64,000 nt of DNA, from contig DYKO01000002.1 of the NCBI GenBank assembly GCA_020722565.1, positions 1 to 64,000 of the forward strand, in the 5' to 3' direction. Below, piece after piece: positions 25,659 through 34,565 of this stretch; the stretch's first letter is position 1; every line of letters begins with the position of its first letter. The notes beneath the pieces were generated by a model. The model made no database searches. It saw nothing but the letters and a program-made list of their open reading frames with translations, and was not told the DNA's origin. The position numbers and the translations under genes are program-made. Origin of the DNA: Rikenella microfusus. Its GTDB lineage: Bacteria; Bacteroidota; Bacteroidia; Bacteroidales; Tenuifilaceae.

Positions 25659-26762
25659 ATGGAAGATAATTTAATAATCATTGCCACTGAGAGTTATTCC
25701 AAGGCAGTGGTTCTTAAAACCTACCTTGAGGCAAATGGCATTGAATGTTTTCTTAAAAATGTTAATATAATTCAGGGGACTGTTGCTAAAGCTGTTAAGG
25801 TCCAAATAAGGGGATCGGATGCAGCACGAGCATTAAAATTGCTTACTCAAGTACATCATTCCGAGAATGTTAAAAAATTTGAGCAGCAGCTTAGAAAAAT
25901 ACTCGTACCTGTAGATTTTTCCGAACCCTCTCAAAATGCGGCTCGATATGCCGTTATGCTGGCTGCTAAGTATAATGCTCAGGTTAAACTGCTGCATGTA
26001 TTTAATTCACCGGTTGTTGATATGATTCCATTCACTGATGTGGCTACTATCCAGATTGATTTTGACATGAACTATCACGTTCTTTACAAGACTGCAAAGG
26101 AAAAATTAATAAAGTTTTTTAATGATTTAAGAGATTTTGCATCTCAAATGGGATTTGGCGATGTTTCAATTGGATATACCCTTCGCGAGGGATATGCTGC
26201 ATACGGAATTATTGAGGCCAGCAAGAGCTATAAACCCGGTATCATTGTTATGGGTACAAAGGGTGAGGGTTTCAGAAGCACCGAACTTGTAGGTAGCGTT
26301 GCAACTGAGGTATCCAACCAAACACATATCCCATTACTGGTAATTCCTGAAAAAGCGGTATTAAAGGGTGTTGATGAGCTAAAAAAGGTGCTTTACATAA
26401 CCAATTTCGATAGTAACGATAACCTATCTATTCGTAAGTTGTTTAGAATAGTTGAGCCTTTTCAAATTGAACTGCATTGTTTACATATAACCGATGATGC
26501 TGAATCGGTAGGGGTTAAAGCATTGATGGAATCGACAAAAGATTACATCACGGAGGTGAAGTCAGGGGTCAAAATTGTGTGCAACATAATTAGTGGTAGG
26601 GAACGTGAAAAGGAGGTACTCAACTATATAAAGCAAAATCAAATAAGTTTGGTAGCCTTAACGGCTTTGAAACGGAGTTTGCTTTACAAACTTTTTAACC
26701 CATCGCTTGCCAAGCAAATGATTTACCAGTCGGATGTACCAGTTCTGCTATTTCATGCATGA
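25659..26762 (+). CDS. DUF2007-like domain fused to tandem universal stress protein domains
   Basis: A 367-residue cytoplasmic protein. Residues 1-70 resemble the DUF2007 'signal transducing' domain (IIIATESYSKAVVLKTYLEANGIECFL). Residues 80-232 form a first Usp domain starting KILVPVDFSEPSQNAARYAV with an ATP-binding-like VMGTKGEGFRSTELVGSVA; residues 240-366 form a second, more degenerate Usp domain without a clear GX9GS loop. One functional and one degenerate Usp half is common. The role is likely stress or energy-state sensing; the N-terminal addition is less usual. Confidence 0.8.
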   Translation: MEDNLIIIATESYSKAVVLKTYLEANGIECFLKNVNIIQGTVAKAVKVQIRGSDAARALKLLTQVHHSENVKKFEQQLRKILVPVDFSEPSQNAARYAVMLAAKYNAQVKLLHVFNSPVVDMIPFTDVATIQIDFDMNYHVLYKTAKEKLIKFFNDLRDFASQMGFGDVSIGYTLREGYAAYGIIEASKSYKPGIIVMGTKGEGFRSTELVGSVATEVSNQTHIPLLVIPEKAVLKGVDELKKVLYITNFDSNDNLSIRKLFRIVEPFQIELHCLHITDDAESVGVKALMESTKDYITEVKSGVKIVCNIISGREREKEVLNYIKQNQISLVALTALKRSLLYKLFNPSLAKQMIYQSDVPVLLFHA

Positions 26763-26765
26763 GTA

Positions 26766-26810
26766 TATAAAAAAGAGGGGGACTATTTGGTAGTCCCCCT
26801 CTTTTTTATA
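26766..26810. terminator. Strong bidirectional terminator
   Basis: A perfect 20-bp inverted repeat: TATAAAAAAGAGGGGGACTA pairs with its complement at 26791-26810 across a 5-base loop, with A6/T6 flanks, between the convergent usp and yebC genes. Confidence 0.92.
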
Positions 26811-26821
26811 ACCTAAATAGA

Positions 26822-27538
26822 TTATTCAACTGCCATGTTATGGAAAACATTAGTTACATCTTCGTCTTCCTCAATTTTTTCTATCAGTTTTTCAACCTCA
26901 GCCTGTTGTTCAGGTGTTAGTGCTTTGGTATCGTTGGGTATGCGTTCAAACTGGAAGCTGATGATATTTAGTTCCTTTTCTTCAAGAAAACGCTGAATGG
27001 GGCCAAATTGGGTGAATTCGGCAAAAATCATTATGTTGTCTTCCTCAGCAAAAACCTCTTCAACACCAAAATCAATGAGATCCAACTCAAGGTCCTCTAT
27101 CGAAATCGATTTAGTTTTGGCTACTTTAAAGGAGCATTTACGCTCAAAAATAAAGTCGAGCATACCCGATGTTCCCAATGAGCCACCATACTTATTAAAG
27201 TAGCTACGTATATTGGCAACTGTGCGTGTTGGATTATCAGTAGCGGTTTCAACTAGAATAGCAATTCCATAGGGTCCATAACCTTCATAAACAACTTCTT
27301 TATAATCCTTCATATCCTTTTCGGTTGCCCTTTTAATGGCTCTATCTACATTCTCTTTGGGCATGTTTTCCTCTTTGGCATTTTGGATTAGCAAGCGGAG
27401 CTTAGGGTTGTTTTCTGGGTCGGGACCGCCGGCTTTAGCCGCCATGGTTATCTCTTTTCCAAGTCGTGTAAACACTCGGGCCATATTGCCCCAGCGTTTA
27501 AGCTTTCTGGCTTTTCGGTATTCAAATGCTCTTCCCAT
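26822..27538 (-). CDS. yebC: YebC/PmpR family protein
   Basis: A 238-residue YebC/TACO1 family protein, recognised by MGRAFEYRKARKLKRWGNMAR, AGGPDPENNPKLR, NMPKENVDRAIKRA and YEGYGPYGIAILVE. Family members act as transcription regulators or, as recent work on TACO1 and YebC suggests, as ribosome-associated factors that help translate difficult sequences. Single gene between a bidirectional terminator and its own promoter. Confidence 0.93.
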   Translation of the reverse strand: MGRAFEYRKARKLKRWGNMARVFTRLGKEITMAAKAGGPDPENNPKLRLLIQNAKEENMPKENVDRAIKRATEKDMKDYKEVVYEGYGPYGIAILVETATDNPTRTVANIRSYFNKYGGSLGTSGMLDFIFERKCSFKVAKTKSISIEDLELDLIDFGVEEVFAEEDNIMIFAEFTQFGPIQRFLEEKELNIISFQFERIPNDTKALTPEQQAEVEKLIEKIEEDEDVTNVFHNMAVE

Positions 27539-27569
27539 TATATTAAAAATGTTAGATCGAAAATTTTTG

Positions 27570-27600
27570 CAAACCTATATTTTTTTAAGGTATTGAGCAA
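27570..27600 (-). promoter_or_regulatory. Promoter of yebC
   Basis: On the minus strand TTG (27600-27598), exactly 20 bases, then TAGGTTTG (27577-27570), a full match to the Bacteroidota promoter consensus; 31 bases before the start codon. Confidence 0.7.
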
Positions 27601-27651
27601 CCAAAAAAGATTCAATTTGTTTTCTTTGCAATTATTTTTTATTCGTTTTTT

Positions 27652-30480
27652 ATGATTAACTATCAGGGATTAACCGATGAACAGGTTTTACAAAACCGTA
27701 AACTTTTTGGTATAAATGTATTAACACCGCCACCAAAAACACCATGGTGGAAGCTTTTGCTCGATAAGTTTAACGATCCAATTATTAAAATTCTCATTGT
27801 TGCAGCAGCTATTGCCATTACAATAGGGCTAACCAATGGGCATTACCTGGAGGGTATTGGGATAATTGTTGCCATTTTTTTGGCAACATTTATGGCGTTT
27901 TTAAATGAGTATAAGGCTTCAAAGGAGTTCGACCTGCTTAATAGTGTGAACGATACGTTACCCGTTAAGGTAATAAGGAATGGTGGCGTAACATCTGTGC
28001 CTAAAAGCGATATTGTCATAGGGGATATTGTAATAGTTGATCGTGGCGATGAGATTCCCTCCGATGGCCAGCTCCTGGAGGCTGTCTCATTAACTGTTAA
28101 TGAGTCATCGCTTACAGGGGAACCCTCGGCAAATAAAACGGCACAACCCGTTAGTGATTTTAATACTACTTATTCACCAAATTATGTTTTTAAGGGTTCA
28201 ACCATTACCGATGGCCATGGGATATACAAAACCACAGCAGTAGGCGATACTACAGAAATAGGTAAAACTGCACGTGCTGCAACCATTGATGTTGGCAATG
28301 TAACTCCTCTAACAAAACAGCTGCACCGATTAAGTAGTTACATCAGCTCATTAGCTTTTTTTGTTGCCATACTCGCTTTTGTCATACTGTCGGTTTTCGA
28401 TATTCTCAATCCATTAAATAGCTACACGGTTGAACAGGAATTTGCAATAGGAATTATTGTGGTTTTCGCTATAGCTATACTCTCGGAATTTTGGGTGCCA
28501 TCAGTAAATACTATTTTGGGTTGGTTGGGGCTATCAGTAAAAATTCCTTTGCCCTTTGGCAACAAACCCAGGCGTCGCTTTATTCTTATCCTTTTTTCTG
28601 CAGTTGCTCTTATTGTATTCCTTTCAGCTATTGCATTATTGCTTAATATAGATATTTTTTCTCCATCTATTTGGTTCGATGGTTCTTTAATTGGCCATCT
28701 GCTCAGCTACTTCATGGTTTCTATGACCCTTATTGTAGTTGCGGTTCCCGAAGGATTATCGATGAGTGTAACCATGAGTTTAGCCTATAGCATGCGTAAA
28801 ATGACTGCACAAAATAATCTGGTGCGAAAGCTTCAGGCAACTGAAACTATGGGGGCTGCTACTGTTATATGTTCCGATAAAACCGGAACGCTAACACAAA
28901 ATCGCATGCGGGTCATGGAGTGGGATTTTCAGGAATTAAACTTGGAAAGTTCAAATTTACCCTATATAATACAACTATCCCTCGCTGTTAATTCTACTGC
29001 GCACCTCGATTCTTCACATGGCTCCATTGCGGTTGTAGGTAATCCTACCGATGGTGCTTTGCTCCTCTGGCTTAACAATCAGGGTGTTGATTATAGGACA
29101 GTGCGCAATAAATTTAAGGTTGAAGAACAACATCCCTTTTCCTCTGAAAAGAAATACATGCTTACCATTGGATATTTTGAGGAGACAGCAGATCGCTACA
29201 TACTGGTAAAGGGTGCTCCTGAAAAGCTTATAGAAATGTGCGAGGTAAACACAACTAACGAGCGTATTTATAGTAAACTCAAAGAATATCAGCATAAAGC
29301 ACTTCGCACAATAGCCTTTGCTTATTCTAAAGCCGATAATCAAAAGTTTGAGAACCTGGAGCTAACCAATAAATTAAAACTTGTTGGAATAGTAGGCATT
29401 GCCGATCCGCTTCGTAACGATGTTTTTCAGGCAATTCAGGAGTGCTTTACTGCGGGTATCGATGTTAAAATGATTACTGGTGATAATCGTGAAACGGCAT
29501 TAGCAATTGGGAAAAACGCAGGTTTACTTGCTGAAAACCATGAAAATTCAACCATTTCGGGTCCCGATTTTGAAATGCTTTCTGATTCTGATGTTCTGAA
29601 GTTATTACCCGAATTAAAGGTGATGTACCGAGCACGTCCATCTGATAAGTTTCGAATTGTTTCGTTGCTGCAGAGGCTCAATAATGTTGTCGCCGTTACC
29701 GGCGATGGTACCAATGATGCCCCTGCACTTAACCAAGCCGATGTGGGTTTGGCCATGGGCTCCGGCTCTCAGGTGGCAAAGGATGCTGCCGATATTATTT
29801 TACTTGACGACTCTTTTTCCAGTATTGTAAATGCAGCCCGATGGGGCAGATCCCTCTTTCAGAATATTCAAAAGTTCCTATTCTTTCAGCTTTCCATAAA
29901 TATTGTGGCAGTTGCTATTGTGCTTACGGGGCCATTTACAGGAATAGATCTTCCCCTAACTGTTACCCAAATGCTTTGGGTCAATCTGATTATGGACACA
30001 TTTGCTGCTTTGGCGCTGGCAACAGAGCCTCCTCATGCTCAGATAATGAAACAGAAACCACGCTCACCAAATGATTTTATTTTGTCCAAGCCTATTCTTA
30101 AGACTCTTATTGCTACCTCTTCCTTTTTCTATTTGGCTTTAGTTGCTTTTCTTATTTTTCTTAAATCTGGCGATGGCTTTTTGAGCAGAGAGCTAACAGT
30201 ATTTTTCAATATTTTTGTGCTAATGCAGTTTTGGAATTTGTTTAATGCCCGCACCCTTTTTTGGGGGGTAAAACCTCAGGACTTCTTCTCTAACAAATTT
30301 TTTACTGCCATTGCCCTGATGATTTTACTTGGTCAAATAATTATTGTCCAGTATGGTGGACAGGTGTTTAGAACCGTTCCGTTGTCCTTTTACGATTGGA
30401 TTTTGCATTTAATCATCACATCTCCAGTCCTATTGCTTGGTAGCTTTGCTAGAAAAAAGTTCTCAAAACCTGTTAGGTAA
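27652..30480 (+). CDS. P-type Ca2+-transporting ATPase with long M3-M4 segment
   Basis: A 942-residue P2-type cation ATPase. Visible: cation_ATPase_N, M1-M2, the actuator motif SLTGEP, phosphorylation site CSDKTGTLT (Asp409), KGAPEKL nucleotide site, TGDNRETA, the hinge TGDGTNDAPALNQADVG and a C-terminal M7-M10 block. The M4 motif reads VAVPEGLS where PEGLP is usual. About 100 residues (251-345) separate M3 from M4 and hold two extra hydrophobic stretches (IGIIVVFAIAILSEFW, ILILFSAVALIVFLSAIALL), much longer than in ordinary PMCA-type pumps. It probably exports Ca2+. Confidence 0.88.
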   Translation: MINYQGLTDEQVLQNRKLFGINVLTPPPKTPWWKLLLDKFNDPIIKILIVAAAIAITIGLTNGHYLEGIGIIVAIFLATFMAFLNEYKASKEFDLLNSVNDTLPVKVIRNGGVTSVPKSDIVIGDIVIVDRGDEIPSDGQLLEAVSLTVNESSLTGEPSANKTAQPVSDFNTTYSPNYVFKGSTITDGHGIYKTTAVGDTTEIGKTARAATIDVGNVTPLTKQLHRLSSYISSLAFFVAILAFVILSVFDILNPLNSYTVEQEFAIGIIVVFAIAILSEFWVPSVNTILGWLGLSVKIPLPFGNKPRRRFILILFSAVALIVFLSAIALLLNIDIFSPSIWFDGSLIGHLLSYFMVSMTLIVVAVPEGLSMSVTMSLAYSMRKMTAQNNLVRKLQATETMGAATVICSDKTGTLTQNRMRVMEWDFQELNLESSNLPYIIQLSLAVNSTAHLDSSHGSIAVVGNPTDGALLLWLNNQGVDYRTVRNKFKVEEQHPFSSEKKYMLTIGYFEETADRYILVKGAPEKLIEMCEVNTTNERIYSKLKEYQHKALRTIAFAYSKADNQKFENLELTNKLKLVGIVGIADPLRNDVFQAIQECFTAGIDVKMITGDNRETALAIGKNAGLLAENHENSTISGPDFEMLSDSDVLKLLPELKVMYRARPSDKFRIVSLLQRLNNVVAVTGDGTNDAPALNQADVGLAMGSGSQVAKDAADIILLDDSFSSIVNAARWGRSLFQNIQKFLFFQLSINIVAVAIVLTGPFTGIDLPLTVTQMLWVNLIMDTFAALALATEPPHAQIMKQKPRSPNDFILSKPILKTLIATSSFFYLALVAFLIFLKSGDGFLSRELTVFFNIFVLMQFWNLFNARTLFWGVKPQDFFSNKFFTAIALMILLGQIIIVQYGGQVFRTVPLSFYDWILHLIITSPVLLLGSFARKKFSKPVR

Positions 30481-30531
30481 GTTAATTTTATTAATTTGTG
30501 CAAAAAAGTTGTCTATTATAGGGATTATTGT

Positions 30532-30996
30532 ATGAAAACCAGAATGTTAAAGGAGCAATCCGAAATTGATAAGATAATTAACTCAACAGAGGTTTGCCAT
30601 GTAGGTATGGTTGATTTGGATGGTAAGCCCTATGTAATTGGATTTAATTTTGGCTATCAAAATGGGATTCTTTACCTGCATTCAGGCCCTGAGGGCAAGA
30701 AGATTGAAATTTGGAAGAAAAATCCCTATGTATGCGTGGCTTTTAGTAACGATTTTTTACTCCGACACCAAAACGAAGAGGTTGCCTGCTCCTACTCAAT
30801 GAAGTACAAAAGCGTATTGCTTTATGGCAGGGTTGAAGAGATTATTTATCTGGATGAGAAAAAAGAGGTCCTTAACGTAATAATGAAAAAGTACACGGGT
30901 CGCGATAACTTTGAATACAGCTTGCCTGCACTTAAAAATGTTAGGGTTTTTAGGATAAAACCCGATAAAATAGAGGCAAAAGTTTATGGGTACTAA
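30532..30996 (+). CDS. Pyridoxamine 5'-phosphate oxidase-family (NimA-like) flavoprotein
   Basis: A 154-residue split-barrel protein of the kind annotated as pyridoxamine phosphate oxidase-related or 5-nitroimidazole reductase NimA. Signature stretches are CHVGMVDLDGKPYVIGFNFGY, LYLHSGPEGKKIEIWKKNPYVCV and the YKSVLLYGRVEEI strand. It probably binds FMN; the substrate is unknown. ATG 30532 gives the usual family N-terminus (MKTRMLKEQ); a TTG-initiated extension to 30496 is unlikely. Confidence 0.82.
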   Translation: MKTRMLKEQSEIDKIINSTEVCHVGMVDLDGKPYVIGFNFGYQNGILYLHSGPEGKKIEIWKKNPYVCVAFSNDFLLRHQNEEVACSYSMKYKSVLLYGRVEEIIYLDEKKEVLNVIMKKYTGRDNFEYSLPALKNVRVFRIKPDKIEAKVYGY

Positions 30997-31101
30997 TTTT
31001 TGTAATGTACCCTTCATCGACGAAAAAAAATACATGTAACCATATTGCAATTTTCAAAAATAACCTATATTTATAATGATATTTTTATGCAGTAAAAAGA
31101 T

Positions 31102-31383
31102 ATGTCAAAGGTTAGAGATCTTAAGAAGGATGTAAAGCATATGGTTAAGCACCTTTTAGATGAGTGCTACACCCAACTTGTATATTCTGAAACCATTTCA
31201 CAGGAGCGGTTACTCGATATAATTTCGGATATTATGGTTCTTGAGAAGGAAACCTTATCCAAAATATCTAAAAAATCATATAAAAGGGGTGATGTTAAAA
31301 ACACCGATTATCAGTTGGTTGCCAATGACTTTTATAATAGTATTATAGATTTAGCTGAAAGAATAAGTTCTCTGGAGTACTAA
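31102..31383 (+). CDS. Small helical protein of unknown function
   Basis: A 93-residue, charged, all-helical protein without signal or cysteine clusters (KKDVKHMVKHLLDECYTQLVYSE ...). I do not recognise it; its look is that of small conserved Bacteroidales proteins. Its stop codon overlaps that of the convergent metallopeptidase gene. Confidence 0.6.
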   Translation: MSKVRDLKKDVKHMVKHLLDECYTQLVYSETISQERLLDIISDIMVLEKETLSKISKKSYKRGDVKNTDYQLVANDFYNSIIDLAERISSLEY

Positions 31384-32096
31384 AACGGAATACGGTATTT
31401 TTTTAAATTCTGGGCGAGTTCACGTGCTTTTCCATTACAGTGAAGGTTGAGTAGGTTCCAAAAACCTTGTCCATGATTTTTCTCTTTGGTATGGCATAGT
31501 TCATGTAGTAGAACGTAGTCAATCAGGTGATTGGGAAGTAGCATTAAGTATAGGCTCAGGCTAATCCTGTTTTTTCCAGAACAGCTGCCCCATCGTGTTT
31601 TTGAGTTCCTTATGGACACTCCACTATAGTTAAACTCATGCTGTTGTGCATTTAAGTAAAGTCTGGTGGGGAGAAATTGTGCTGCCTCCATTCGAAGTGT
31701 TTCAACAATAACTTTTTTAAATGCCTCCTGTATTTTTGGGGATGACGGATCAAGATGTGAGGGGTAAAACATCTTTATAACACCATTTCCCATTTCTGTG
31801 TATACACGATTTACTATATCATCTTTCGGTTCAAGTAATAACTTATGGTAACGTGTATTAAAACTGGTAAGCGTTGAATTAATGGAAAACTCTTTATTCT
31901 CCTGTTGCTTTCGGATAATCCATTTTTCCTTCGATAGCACAAATTCCTCAACTTTTGAAAAGCTAATCAGAAAGGGAATGGTTACATGAACAGAACTATC
32001 GGATTTTACCCTCAATGTAATTCGTTTTGCTCTTGTTTTATGAGCATAGTTTACCACTCCTATATTAGGATAGTAAATCTGTTTGACTCTCTTCAT
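31380..32096 (-). CDS. YgjP-like (SprT-type) zinc metallopeptidase
   Basis: A 238-residue protein of the YgjP/DUF45 family. The zinc motif HELCH is at 198-202, followed by a third His in KNHGQGFW (H208), and the family signature NSKTRWGSCSG lies about 30 residues before. Such proteins are predicted intracellular peptidases, some linked to restriction loci; here no restriction gene is nearby. It is 3 bases downstream of the HU/SPOR gene. Confidence 0.87.
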   Translation of the reverse strand: MKRVKQIYYPNIGVVNYAHKTRAKRITLRVKSDSSVHVTIPFLISFSKVEEFVLSKEKWIIRKQQENKEFSINSTLTSFNTRYHKLLLEPKDDIVNRVYTEMGNGVIKMFYPSHLDPSSPKIQEAFKKVIVETLRMEAAQFLPTRLYLNAQQHEFNYSGVSIRNSKTRWGSCSGKNRISLSLYLMLLPNHLIDYVLLHELCHTKEKNHGQGFWNLLNLHCNGKARELAQNLKKYRIPF

Positions 32097-32099
32097 TGA

Positions 32100-33239
32100 T
32101 TATCTTTTAATTATCCAAACACCGGGGTAGGTAGGAGAAATATCCTTTTTCATTTTTTCTGCTTGCTCTCGGGTGTTAAATTGTCCGATTACAACAATAT
32201 TCTTGTTGTTCGGTTGAGAAATAACCTCAACGGCAAAACCTTTACCTTTTAACTCATGGGCAAATTGCTTTGCGTTGTTAGGGTTGGTAAAGCTACCCAT
32301 GACAATGCTATACACTCCTGATGCAGGGTTATTTGATTTTGGTTTACCGGTAAGATTTTCTTCAATAATTGTTTCTGTATTTGAATCGTTCAACTTTGTT
32401 TCGTTTGATTCCGATTTGCTGCTATAAACCTCAGCATTTTCAAAAGCTTTATCAATTTCGTCATTTGATGATGTTGCTGATTCTGGAAATTTTATGGGCT
32501 CTATTATATTCTCCTGTTTGAACTCTTGTTGCCAGGTGTCCTCATCCGGGGCAAAAGCCAATTCCCTGATAATAAAAGCAAATGCAATAATAACAGCAAG
32601 CGAAGCAATGAAAAATATTAAAGTTACAGGTAGGCGTTTCTTTTTATGAGGATGCTGTGTTTTTTTCATATCTGTTGTTTCGTCTAACAGGTCTACATTT
32701 GAATTATTTTCAGCTTTGATAAATGGTTCATCTCGTTCATCAATCACCAAAGTAGATTTACTATCAGTGGGCTCGGAAAGATCAACAAATTCTGGATTTT
32801 TACCAATAGGATCATCTGTATTGCTGCCTTTTTCTTCAATTAATTCAATGGTAATGGGGGTATCTGTTTTTTCTATTATTTTTGTTGTATTATCATTAAC
32901 TGTAACACTTGATTTCTCATTGCTTTCAATTAGGTAAACGGTCCCTTTGGAGTCTAAGGCTAAAACGCCAATTCCAGGAATAGTGTATTGTCCCGAATCA
33001 TTCAAATTTGCTTGAATTTCATCGCTTAACCTTTTCACCAGCAATATGACTTCGGACTTTGGAATGCTGAGCTTCTGAACAAGTAACTCTTCAAGTAGTC
33101 CATCGTTATATCTCAGAAATGGACTAAAGGTAATTGCTCTACCTTCTTTACCGCTTTCCTTGTGCAAAAAAGCACCCAAATTGGGTATAATTAACCTTTT
33201 ATTATCAAGTATTAATTCGGCAAGAATTTTTTTATCCAT
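32100..33239 (-). CDS. CCDC81-type HU domain, transmembrane, SPOR domain protein
   Basis: A 379-residue protein with a tandem HU-like (CCDC81 prokaryotic HU) region at about 1-110 (ELILDNKRLIIPNLGAFLHK, GIGVLALDSKGTVYLI), an acidic linker, one membrane helix (about 203-226, after HPHKKKRLP) and a C-terminal SPOR domain (about 307-379, VYSIVMGSFTNPNNAKQFA). SPOR binds denuded glycan strands of peptidoglycan at division sites, so the protein may link the nucleoid side to septal wall (inference). Start ATG 33239 gives the normal HU start; a 12-residue extension to 33275 is not needed. Confidence 0.87.
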   Translation of the reverse strand: MDKKILAELILDNKRLIIPNLGAFLHKESGKEGRAITFSPFLRYNDGLLEELLVQKLSIPKSEVILLVKRLSDEIQANLNDSGQYTIPGIGVLALDSKGTVYLIESNEKSSVTVNDNTTKIIEKTDTPITIELIEEKGSNTDDPIGKNPEFVDLSEPTDSKSTLVIDERDEPFIKAENNSNVDLLDETTDMKKTQHPHKKKRLPVTLIFFIASLAVIIAFAFIIRELAFAPDEDTWQQEFKQENIIEPIKFPESATSSNDEIDKAFENAEVYSSKSESNETKLNDSNTETIIEENLTGKPKSNNPASGVYSIVMGSFTNPNNAKQFAHELKGKGFAVEVISQPNNKNIVVIGQFNTREQAEKMKKDISPTYPGVWIIKR

Positions 33240-33258
33240 TTTAATAGCGATAGAAAAA

Positions 33259-33288
33259 TTAAACCTTACCCACAAAGGTAAGGTTTAA
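33259..33288 (-). terminator. Terminator of the crp-like / response regulator operon
   Basis: Perfect 12-bp stem TTAAACCTTACC / GGTAAGGTTTAA, 6-base loop, followed on the minus strand by TTTTTC. It lies 36 bases after the response regulator stop. Confidence 0.82.
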
Positions 33289-33323
33289 AGTGTAAAATGA
33301 AACGGCTTGGGCAAATATTTATA

Positions 33324-33698
33324 TCATTTGGATATAAGCACTTTCTCAATGGCACTTTTTATTTTCTCAATACTATAGGGTTTGGTCATAAGGTAATTAA
33401 AACCGACATCCCTAAAATCCTCAAAGAAGTTGGCGGGATTATGGGCAGTTAATGCAATAATAGGGGTATACTTAAGAGGCGATGGAAGTTTATTGCGAAT
33501 GTATTGGGTGGTTTCCAATCCATTCATAACGGGCATTTCAATGTCCATAAAAATAAGATCGATTTTTTCTTTTTGTAGCAAATCAATTGCTTCCTTGCCG
33601 TTTTGAGCTTCAAAACATGCAACCCCCATACCTATCATAACTTCCTTCAGAAGGAGGCGATTAACAAAGATATCGTCAACAATTAAGATTTTTCGCAT
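33324..33698 (-). CDS. Single-domain response regulator
   Basis: A 124-residue CheY-like receiver domain with acidic pocket D8-D9, phospho-acceptor D52 (FMDIEMPVMNG), the ALTAH Thr and Lys in MTKPYS. No output domain. It follows the Crp/Fnr gene by 14 bases in a two-gene operon and probably takes phosphate from a hybrid kinase or from CheA of the adjacent cluster; the partner is not certain. Confidence 0.9.
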   Translation of the reverse strand: MRKILIVDDIFVNRLLLKEVMIGMGVACFEAQNGKEAIDLLQKEKIDLIFMDIEMPVMNGLETTQYIRNKLPSPLKYTPIIALTAHNPANFFEDFRDVGFNYLMTKPYSIEKIKSAIEKVLISK

Positions 33699-33712
33699 TT
33701 TTTAAATTTAAG

Positions 33713-34411
33713 TTAGCCAAGTTTACTTAAAGTTTTTAGAATGTCATAACTTAGTATTTTGATGTTGTTACGGTTGAGTTCGATGATTTTATCGTGGTTG
33801 AATTCCGATAATGTTCGGATTAAGCTTTCCTTTGTTGTCCCACACAGTTCGGCAAGTTCAACACGGTTAACGGGAAAGGCAAACTCATAATTTTGGTATA
33901 TTTCTTCTGAAAAGTAAAGAATTAAATCGGCAACTCTCCCGGGAAGCTGTTTGTATAGCAATCCTGTTAACCTATTAATCAGAAATATGCTGTGCCTGCT
34001 TATGTGTTGGCTAATTTCAAGGGAAAATTTTGAATTTTCTTCCATTAGTAACGAAATGGTTGCTATTGGTATTTGTGCAACTATGGTATTTTCAACAGCA
34101 GTTAGTGTAAAATTGAATCTATTGCCCCCCAGCAATGAAATTAGACCTACAAAACTACCCCGCGTGTCAATTTTTAAAACAATATTTTTACCCTTCCTTT
34201 GCTCCCTAGTTACTTTAATAACACCTTCAATAATATAGAAAACATGCGATGATATTGAATTTTGCTTTACTATAACATCCTTTTTGTTGTATTGTACAAT
34301 ATTTACAGAAGATAGTAATATTGTTTGTTGCCTTTTGCTAAGCAATTTAGTAATGGGCAACTTGCAGTGCTTAAATAATTCATCAAATTTAACAGATTCA
34401 GCAACTTTCAT
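33713..34411 (-). CDS. Crp/Fnr-family transcription regulator
   Basis: A 232-residue regulator with an N-terminal cyclic-nucleotide-binding-like barrel (VFYIIEGVIKVTRE near residue 60) and a C-terminal winged helix. The recognition helix GTTKESLIRTL retains the E and R of the FNR/CRP class that read TGA half-sites. There is no N-terminal four-Cys cluster, so it is not an oxygen-sensing FNR; the effector is unknown. It is divergent from the chemotaxis cluster, and a TGAT-N4-ATCA site lies between them. Confidence 0.88.
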   Translation of the reverse strand: MKVAESVKFDELFKHCKLPITKLLSKRQQTILLSSVNIVQYNKKDVIVKQNSISSHVFYIIEGVIKVTREQRKGKNIVLKIDTRGSFVGLISLLGGNRFNFTLTAVENTIVAQIPIATISLLMEENSKFSLEISQHISRHSIFLINRLTGLLYKQLPGRVADLILYFSEEIYQNYEFAFPVNRVELAELCGTTKESLIRTLSEFNHDKIIELNRNNIKILSYDILKTLSKLG

Positions 34412-34436
34412 AGTTTATACTATCGTGCTTCAGTCA

Positions 34437-34444
34437 TAAAGATA
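34437..34444 (-). promoter_or_regulatory. Possible -7 box of the Crp/Fnr gene
   Basis: TATCTTTA on the minus strand (7 of 8 to a TAnnTTTG box), 25 bases before the start codon, no clear -33 element. Confidence 0.35.
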
Positions 34445-34468
34445 AGTAATTTTAGTTAAAAATAAAAG

Positions 34469-34480
34469 TGATATAAATCA
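34469..34480. promoter_or_regulatory. FNR/CRP-type operator candidate
   Basis: TGAT-ATAA-ATCA is a perfect dyad of the FNR core type in the divergent gap. Its centre is about 43 bases upstream of the predicted start of the crp-like transcript and about 76 upstream of that of the chemotaxis transcript, both usual positions for Crp/Fnr activators. Confidence 0.55.
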
Positions 34481-34536
34481 TTAAAATTAATATTTTATAT
34501 CAATATATTTAGTAATGCTATGCAGGATAGGATTAT

Positions 34537-34544
34537 TAGATTTG
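34537..34544 (+). promoter_or_regulatory. -7 box of the chemotaxis cluster
   Basis: TAGATTTG, an exact TAnnTTTG match 21 bases before the ATG at 34566. It argues against the in-frame ATG at 34515. Confidence 0.5.
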
Positions 34545-34565
34545 TTAGTAAGAATTTTTGTGCAT

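Noticed and set aside
32246-33239. HU domain protein as a nucleoid HU
   Set aside because: It has a transmembrane helix and SPOR domain, so it is the CCDC81-type cell-envelope protein and not a histone-like HU.
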